Positions 59,373 to 64,000 of a DNA stretch of 64,000 nt are shown one piece after another (position 1 is the stretch's first letter; each line of letters starts with the position of its first letter). Source of the DNA: Planosporangium spinosum (GTDB lineage Bacteria; Actinomycetota; Actinomycetes; Mycobacteriales; Micromonosporaceae). The translations under genes and the position numbers were made by a program. A model generated the notes under the pieces. The model saw nothing but the letters and a program-made list of their open reading frames with translations, was not told the DNA's origin and searched no databases. Location: contig NZ_JBLYUB010000007.1 of the NCBI RefSeq assembly GCF_049999945.1, forward strand, positions 124,001 to 188,000, read 5' to 3'.

Positions 59373-59388
59373 GCCGGTTACGACCGGC
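59373..59388. promoter_or_regulatory. Inverted repeat in the divergent glucosidase/debranching promoter
   Basis: GCCGGT-TACG-ACCGGC is a perfect 6-bp inverted repeat filling the centre of the 43-bp gap. It could be an operator for both genes; no local regulator is encoded. Confidence 0.4.
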
Positions 59389-59405
59389 TACTTCGGAGGT
59401 CTTCG

Positions 59406-61316
59406 ATGGCTTACGCCCCGCCGATCGTGCTCGGCCCCCAGGTCAGCGCTGACCTCGCCGCGGGCGCCGGCCGCGAGTGGCTGGTCACCGACGGCCGTGG
59501 CGGCTATGCCATGGGTACGGTCTGCGGGCTGCGCACCCGCCGATACCACGCGCTGCTCGTGGTCTCCGGGGCGACCGCGGCCGCGCGCCACGTCGGCCTC
59601 GTCGCGCTCGACCCGGTGATCACGCTCCCGTCGGGGACCGTGATCCGCCTCGGTACCCACGAGTGGGCCTCGGGCGCCGTCGAGCCGCAAGGATACCGGT
59701 TCCTGGAGTCGTTCACGCTCGTCGACGGATTGCCGACCTGGCGCTGGCGGATCGGCGACGTCGTGGTCGAGCGGGAGTTGGCCATGGTCCACGGCAGCCC
59801 GTCGTTGGCGGTCGTGCACCGGCTGGTCGCCGGCGAGGCGACGCTGACCCTGGAGGCGCTGTGCACCTGGCGGGACGCGCACGGCGAGCGGCACGCGGGC
59901 GGCGACCTGCCGACCGTGCCGGCCGCGGACGGCGCCGTGATCGCCGGTGCCTACCGGCTCGCCGGGCCGAACTGGCGGCCGGCGGGGGAGTGGTACACCG
60001 GGGCCTACGCCCGGGAGGAGGCCGCGCGGGGGCTGAACGCCGTCGAGGACCTCTGGTATGCCGGCAGCTTCTCGGCCCACCTCGGGGCCGGCGAGGCGCT
60101 GGAGGTGTCGGCCTGGGCCGGTGACCTCGACGCACGGCCGCCGCGCCCGGCCGACGTGGTCGACGCCGCGCGGCGGCGGGCCCGGGAGGTGGCCGCGGCC
60201 GCGAAGCCCGCCGACGGTACCGAGGCCGCGCTGGCCCTGGCCGCCGACGCGTTCGTGATCGAGACCGGTACGCCCGACGTCGTCGCGGGCTACCCCTGGT
60301 TCGGGGCCTGGTCGCGGGACACCATGATCTCCTACGAGGGCCTGTTCCTGGCGACCGGCCGCGCCGACGAGGGCCGCGCGCTGCTGCGCGGGTACGCGGC
60401 GACGCTGTCGCGGGGAATGCTGGCCAACACCGCCGACACGGGCGCGACCGAGTACAACACCGTCGACGGCACGCTGTGGTTCCTGCACGCGGTGGCCCGG
60501 CACGTCGCCCGTACCGGTGACACGGACCTGGCCGCCGAGCTGGTCGATCCGCTGATGAGCATCGTCGTCGCGCACGTGGCGGGCACCCGCTACGGCATCC
60601 GGATGGACCCAACCGACGGGCTGATCACGCAGGGCGTGCCCGGTGAGGCGCTGACCTGGATGGATGCGCGAGTGGACGGGGTCGCGGTGACGCCGCGGAT
60701 CGGCAAGCCGGTCGAGGTCAACGCGCTGTGGATCAACGGGCTCGGCGCGCTGGCGGCGCTGCGGAACCGGCTGGGCCGGGACGCCACCGACCTCACCGCG
60801 CTGCGCGACCGGGCCGTCGCCAGCTTCGCCCGGCGCTTCCCGTCCCCGGCCGGGTGGCTGTACGACGTGGTCGACGGCGACGACGGCGACGACGGCGCGC
60901 TGCGCCCCAACCAGCTACTGGCCTGGTCGCTGCCGTACGGACCGGCCCCCGACGGCGGCGCGGCGGCGTTCCGGGCGGTCAGCGCCGCGCTGCTCACCCC
61001 GCTGGGGCTGCGCAGCCTGGCACCCGGCGACCCGGCATACCGCGGCCGGCACCGCGGCGGACCGGCCGACCGGGACCGTGCCTACCACCAGGGCACCGTC
61101 TGGCCGTGGCTGATCGGCCCCTTTACGGACACCGCCGTGCTTTTGCGCACAGTACCGCCCAGGTTACTGTGCGGTATCGACGTGCATCTGTCAGAGTGGG
61201 GAGTCGGATCGGTCAGCGAGACCGCCGACGCGGATGCGCCGCACCGGGCCACGGGCTGTCCGTTCCAGGCATGGTCGGTGGCGGAGGCTCTCCGGGTTCG
61301 CCAGAGAATCAGGTGA
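59406..61316 (+). CDS. Glycogen-debranching-type amylo-alpha-1,6-glucosidase
   Basis: 636 aa. N-terminal domain GREWLVTDGRGGYAMGTVCGLRTRRYHALLV is typical of bacterial debranching enzymes. The C-terminal (alpha/alpha)6 barrel shows YPWFGAWSRDTMISYEGLFLATGR, LANTADTGATEYNTVDGTLWFLHAV, VEVNALWINGL and YHQGTVWPWLIGPFTDT. It removes alpha-1,6 branches from glycogen-like glucan. GGAGG lies 6 nt before ATG 59406. With the divergent GH63-like enzyme and the GT4 gene downstream it suggests a local alpha-glucan metabolism set. Confidence 0.9.
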   Translation: MAYAPPIVLGPQVSADLAAGAGREWLVTDGRGGYAMGTVCGLRTRRYHALLVVSGATAAARHVGLVALDPVITLPSGTVIRLGTHEWASGAVEPQGYRFLESFTLVDGLPTWRWRIGDVVVERELAMVHGSPSLAVVHRLVAGEATLTLEALCTWRDAHGERHAGGDLPTVPAADGAVIAGAYRLAGPNWRPAGEWYTGAYAREEAARGLNAVEDLWYAGSFSAHLGAGEALEVSAWAGDLDARPPRPADVVDAARRRAREVAAAAKPADGTEAALALAADAFVIETGTPDVVAGYPWFGAWSRDTMISYEGLFLATGRADEGRALLRGYAATLSRGMLANTADTGATEYNTVDGTLWFLHAVARHVARTGDTDLAAELVDPLMSIVVAHVAGTRYGIRMDPTDGLITQGVPGEALTWMDARVDGVAVTPRIGKPVEVNALWINGLGALAALRNRLGRDATDLTALRDRAVASFARRFPSPAGWLYDVVDGDDGDDGALRPNQLLAWSLPYGPAPDGGAAAFRAVSAALLTPLGLRSLAPGDPAYRGRHRGGPADRDRAYHQGTVWPWLIGPFTDTAVLLRTVPPRLLCGIDVHLSEWGVGSVSETADADAPHRATGCPFQAWSVAEALRVRQRIR

Positions 61317-61401
61317 GCGTTACATCCAGGAAATGCATTCTGCATCGGCGGTAACCCAAACCGGGCAAGATAAGAACCAATCCCAGGCACCCCTTCGTCG
61401 A

Positions 61402-61430
61402 CACGGCGGGAAATGCGACTTCCCGCGGTG
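61402..61430 (+). terminator. Hairpin after the debranching enzyme gene
   Basis: 7-bp stem GCGGGAA with TTCCCGC (61406-61412 and 61420-61426), extended by CAC/GTG past one mismatch. No T-run. It lies in a locally AT-richer 137-bp gap. Confidence 0.55.
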
Positions 61431-61480
61431 CCGGTGACCCGTGCCTCGGGAGGATGACCGGCGACAAAAGGGGCCGCGGC

Positions 61481-63010
61481 GTGGGCGACGACATAGGCAT
61501 CGGCAAGGGCACAGGCGGCGACGAGCGTAACGGCGTGGGCATCGGCACGGGCGTGGGCAGCGACAGGCGCGGCGGTGTGCACCACGCCATCGGTGACAGC
61601 ATCGACCAGTTCCGGAAATCCCGGCCGTTGCGGATCCTGATGCTCTCCTGGGAATTCCCACCGGTGGTCGTCGGCGGCCTCGGGCGCCACGTGCACGAGC
61701 TGTCCACCGCGTTGGTCGCGGCCGGGCACGAAGTCACCGTGGTCACCCGGCACGCGGCGGGCGCCCCGCTGGAGGAGTACGTCGACGGTGTCCGGGTGGT
61801 GCGCGCCCCCGAGGACCCGCCGCTGTTCCCGCTGTCGACGTCGACGCTCCTGGCCTGGACGATGGCGTTCAACCACGCCCTCACCCGGGCCGCGCTGCGG
61901 GCCGCCGAGAGCGGCGGGTACGACCTGATCCACGCCCACGACTGGCTGGTCACGCACACCGCGGTCACGTGCAAGGAGCACCTCGGCCTGCCACTGGTCG
62001 CCACCGTCCACGCCACGGAGGCCGGCCGCCACCAGGGCTGGCTGCCCGGCGAGATGAACAAGTGCATCCACTCCGTGGAGTACTGGCTGGGCCAGGAGGC
62101 CAGCCGGGTGCTGGTCTGCTCCGGGTACATGCGCTGGGAGGTCGGCCGCCTGCTGGACCTGCCCGCCGGCAAGATCGAGGTGATCCCCAACGGGGTCAAC
62201 GGCGCCAGGTGGCGCGCGACGCCGCGGGCGGTCGCCGCGGCCCGGGCGCGCTACGTCGGCGAGGGGCCGGTCGTCGGGTTCGCCGGCCGGCTGGTGTACG
62301 AGAAGGGCGTGCAGGACCTGATCGCGGCCATGCCCCGGCTGCGGGCCGCGTACCCGGGCCTGCGCGTGGTGATCTCCGGCGACGGGCCGTACCGGCAGGC
62401 CCTCCAGGAGGAGGTGCGCGGCCGGCGGCTGCACCGGGCGGTGAGCTTCACCGGCCGGCTCGACCAGGACGAGCTGCCGGCGGTGCTCGCCGCGATGGAC
62501 ACGGTGGTGGTACCGAGCATCTACGAGCCGTTCGGCATGGTCGCGCTGGAGGCCGCCTGTGCGGGCGCGCCGCTGGCGGTGGCGTCGACCGGCGGCCTGA
62601 CCGAGATCGTCGAGCCCGGGGTCACCGGTGTGACGTTCCCGCCCAAGGACCCGGACGGCCTCGCCGGCGCGGTCGGCTCGCTGCTCGCCGACCCGTCGTT
62701 CGCCGGCAGGGTCGCCCAGGATGCGCGGATCATGGTCGCCGAGCGGTACGGCTGGGCGACCGTGGCCCGGCGCACCGTCGAGGCGTACGGGAGCGCGCTG
62801 CGCCGCGCGCCGGCGTTCGAGCCGACGGAGGCATCGGTGTTCGCGGGCGCGGGTGCGGGTGCGGGTGCGGGTAACGGTGCCGGTGCCGCTGGAGCCGGCG
62901 GGGCCGCCGGCGCCCGGGCGGCGGGTGCCGGCGTGCCCCGGGCCGCCGGTGCCGGCGCGGTGGTGCGCCCCCGGATCGTGGTCCCGGAGGGGAACCTGCT
63001 GGCCCTCTGA
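61481..63010 (+). CDS. GT4-family glycosyltransferase
   Basis: About 509 aa. The GT-B fold begins at PLRILMLSWEFPPVVVGGLGRHVHELSTAL, the typical opening of actinobacterial GT4 enzymes and glycogen-synthase-like proteins. Later come VIPNGVN, GFAGRLVYEKGVQDLI and the E-x7-E nucleotide-sugar motif in PSIYEPFGMVALEAACAGAPLAV. The first 45 residues and last 70 (GAGAGAG-rich) are low complexity. GTG 61481 has AAAAGGGG 7 nt upstream, better than ATG 61454. Its position after the debranching enzyme hints at glucan or glycolipid synthesis; the donor is unknown. Confidence 0.85.
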   Translation: MGDDIGIGKGTGGDERNGVGIGTGVGSDRRGGVHHAIGDSIDQFRKSRPLRILMLSWEFPPVVVGGLGRHVHELSTALVAAGHEVTVVTRHAAGAPLEEYVDGVRVVRAPEDPPLFPLSTSTLLAWTMAFNHALTRAALRAAESGGYDLIHAHDWLVTHTAVTCKEHLGLPLVATVHATEAGRHQGWLPGEMNKCIHSVEYWLGQEASRVLVCSGYMRWEVGRLLDLPAGKIEVIPNGVNGARWRATPRAVAAARARYVGEGPVVGFAGRLVYEKGVQDLIAAMPRLRAAYPGLRVVISGDGPYRQALQEEVRGRRLHRAVSFTGRLDQDELPAVLAAMDTVVVPSIYEPFGMVALEAACAGAPLAVASTGGLTEIVEPGVTGVTFPPKDPDGLAGAVGSLLADPSFAGRVAQDARIMVAERYGWATVARRTVEAYGSALRRAPAFEPTEASVFAGAGAGAGAGNGAGAAGAGGAAGARAAGAGVPRAAGAGAVVRPRIVVPEGNLLAL

Positions 63011-63091
63011 CGCGCCGCTGCCGGTCGGGGAGGGCGCTCGGTACCCCCGGGCGGCGCGGGTATCGGGGCGGCCTGCCCAGCAGCGGCGCGG

Positions 63092-63097
63092 TACACT
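63092..63097 (+). promoter_or_regulatory. -10 box TACACT of the leuS leader transcript
   Basis: TACACT, 7 nt, then ATG 63105 of the leader peptide, so the peptide would be read from a leaderless RNA. Confidence 0.5.
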
Positions 63098-63104
63098 CGC
63101 CTCC

Positions 63105-63143
63105 ATGACCCGGCAGTTCCGGCTTCTTAGCGGGCCGTGCTGA
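63105..63143 (+). CDS. Putative leuS leader peptide
   Basis: A 12-residue reading frame, MTRQFRLLSGPC. Its two leucines are encoded by consecutive CTT (63123-63128), a codon avoided in this high-GC window. It stands directly before a stem-loop and an intrinsic terminator ahead of the leucyl-tRNA synthetase gene. Slow decoding when charged Leu-tRNA is scarce would hold a ribosome here. It is inferred from position, codon choice and structure, not from homology. Confidence 0.6.
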   Translation: MTRQFRLLSGPC

Positions 63144-63168
63144 CGCACCAGACGGTGACCAGCACGGC
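63134..63168 (+). ncRNA. Stem-loop of the leuS attenuator
   Basis: A perfect 9-bp stem, GCCGTGCTG (63134-63142) with CAGCACGGC (63160-63168), with a small CACC/GGTG hairpin inside. The left arm covers the last codons and stop of the leader peptide, so a ribosome held at the CTT pair would block it. Confidence 0.55.
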
Positions 63169-63169
63169 G

Positions 63170-63194
63170 ACCCCTCCTGTGTGAGGGGTTTTTT
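63170..63194 (+). terminator. Intrinsic terminator (attenuator) upstream of leuS
   Basis: A 7-bp stem, ACCCCTC/GAGGGGT, with a 6-nt loop. Its last bases run into six T (63189-63194). This is the best intrinsic terminator in the window, and it ends 95 bp before the leuS ATG rather than after a gene. Confidence 0.85.
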
Positions 63195-63289
63195 CATGCC
63201 CGCACCGCATCCCGGGTGCTGTGAACCCGGATCCGATGCTTTGACATGCTGACCGCGAGGAACCGGCCGAAGAAGGTGGCGAAGACACG

Positions 63290-64000
63290 ATGAGCGAGGT
63301 AGCCGACACGACGGCGGTACATGCGGCGGACGGTGCCGGTGACGTCCCGCCGTACCGGTACACCGCCGCGATGGCGAACGAGATCGAGGCCCGCTGGCAG
63401 GACTACTGGGCGGAGAACGGCACGTTCCACGCGCCCAACCCGACCGGCGCGCTCGCCGACCCGAGCCACCCCCGCGCCGGCGCCGAGAAGCTGTACGTGA
63501 TGGACATGTTCCCGTACCCGTCCGGGTCGGGGCTGCACGTCGGCCACCCCCTGGGGTACATCGGTACCGACTCCTACACCCGCTACAAGCGGATGACCGG
63601 GTACAACGTGCTGCACCCGATGGGCTTCGACGCGTTCGGCCTGCCGGCCGAGCAGTACGCGGTGCAGACCGGCACCCACCCGCGCACCACGACCGAGGCC
63701 AACGTCGAGCGGTACCGGTCGCAGCTGCGCCGGCTGGGCCTGGCCTACGACGACCGGCGCAGCTTCGCCACCACCGAGCCCGACTTCTACCGCTGGACGC
63801 AGTGGATCTTCCTGCAGATCTTCAACTCGTGGTACGACCCGGAGCGGCGGACGGCCCGCCCGATCGCCGACCTGATCGCCGCGTTCTCCTCCGGTGAGCG
63901 GCCCACGCCCGACGGTCGGCCGTGGGCCGAGCTGACCGAGGTGGAGCGCCGGCAGCTGGTCGACGACCACCGGCTGGCGTACGTCGCGGAGGCTCCGGTC
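63290..64000 (+). CDS. leuS: Leucyl-tRNA synthetase, 5' part
   Basis: Class I synthetase charging tRNALeu; 237 residues before the window ends. The signature HIGH reads HVGH in SGSGLHVGHPLGYIGTD, followed by RYKRMTGYNVLHPMGFDAFGLPAEQYAVQTGTHP and YRWTQWIFLQIF, which are LeuS blocks. An N-terminal extension of about 20 residues precedes the conserved core. ATG 63290 has AGAAGGTGG about 10 nt upstream. It is preceded by a leader peptide and terminator, indicating attenuation by leucine-tRNA charging. Truncated only by the window edge. Confidence 0.95.
   Translation, partial: MSEVADTTAVHAADGAGDVPPYRYTAAMANEIEARWQDYWAENGTFHAPNPTGALADPSHPRAGAEKLYVMDMFPYPSGSGLHVGHPLGYIGTDSYTRYKRMTGYNVLHPMGFDAFGLPAEQYAVQTGTHPRTTTEANVERYRSQLRRLGLAYDDRRSFATTEPDFYRWTQWIFLQIFNSWYDPERRTARPIADLIAAFSSGERPTPDGRPWAELTEVERRQLVDDHRLAYVAEAPV

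Noticed and set aside
61082..63148. A 688-codon minus-strand frame opposite the GT4 gene
   Set aside because: Low-complexity Ala/Arg/Gly translation opposite a gene with clear catalytic motifs; a shadow frame.
63241..63246. A consensus -35 hexamer TTGACA just before leuS
   Set aside because: No -10 box follows at 16-18 bp. The leader promoter at 63092 explains transcription better.

Overview
The window is high-GC DNA (roughly 70-75% by eye) from an actinomycete. Protein motifs, gene order and signals point to Micromonosporaceae (Micromonospora/Salinispora-like). Reasons: GTG/TTG starts are common, neighbouring genes often overlap by 4 bp, many genes have a TANNNT -10 box only 6-8 nt before the start codon (leaderless transcripts), and part of the gene order matches the Mycobacterium tuberculosis Rv2172c-Rv2179c neighbourhood (RNase AS, class II DAHP synthase, PknL-type kinase, Rv2175c-like protein, prenyl synthase, MTHFR). 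I see no tRNA, rRNA, CRISPR array, insertion sequence or prophage. This is chromosomal core and near-core DNA.

Layout. 0.2-8 kb: RNase AS, a phosphofructokinase with the pyrophosphate-type signature, proC, an FHA protein, and a PadR-controlled ABC exporter. 8-13.4 kb: a PIN/NYN-like protein, a patatin, and a fatty-acyl module (MaoC, TetR, FabG-like SDR, two acyl-CoA dehydrogenases) with a duplicated candidate TetR operator. 13.4-20 kb: corA, aroG, threonine aldolase, endonuclease IV and a PASTA kinase. 20-26.7 kb: a membrane protein, the Rv2175c-like protein, lycopene cyclase halves, an XRE regulator followed by prenyl diphosphate synthase, metF and a CDP-alcohol phosphotransferase-like protein. 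26.8-33.3 kb: a minus-strand, translationally coupled carotenoid operon (YbaK, CrtA-like, GNAT, CruF, CruG, CrtI/CrtD-like) with an EamA transporter upstream. 33.3-40.5 kb: the DNA-damage mutasome (HEPN protein, ImuA', ImuB, DnaE2) behind two perfect LexA boxes and a PafBC-type promoter. 40.5-47.3 kb: an aldo/keto reductase and a TPP-riboswitch thiamine operon thiE-thiO-thiS-thiG-thiE2-thiD-thiC. 47.5-51.3 kb: a methyltransferase, a phosphodiesterase-like protein, dinB and a DUF3040 protein. 51.6-56.4 kb: a MoxR-DUF58-transglutaminase operon (minus strand). 56.7-63 kb: a GH63-like glucosidase divergent from a glycogen-debranching-type enzyme, then a GT4 glycosyltransferase. 63-64 kb: leuS, cut by the window end, behind a probable leader-peptide attenuator.

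The strongest unusual signals are: (1) the combined LexA and PafBC-type control region and the HEPN gene heading the mutasome cluster; (2) a family of long GATC-ended palindromes in intergenic gaps whose arms change between copies but stay self-complementary, and which contribute stop or start codons of flanking genes; (3) a 12-codon peptide with two consecutive CTT leucine codons before a hairpin and a U-tract terminator upstream of leuS; (4) the duplicated TetR operator; (5) many short tandem repeats (15-25 bp), several in frame inside carotenoid-region genes.

All assignments come from reading translations and motifs by eye. No database or folding program was run.
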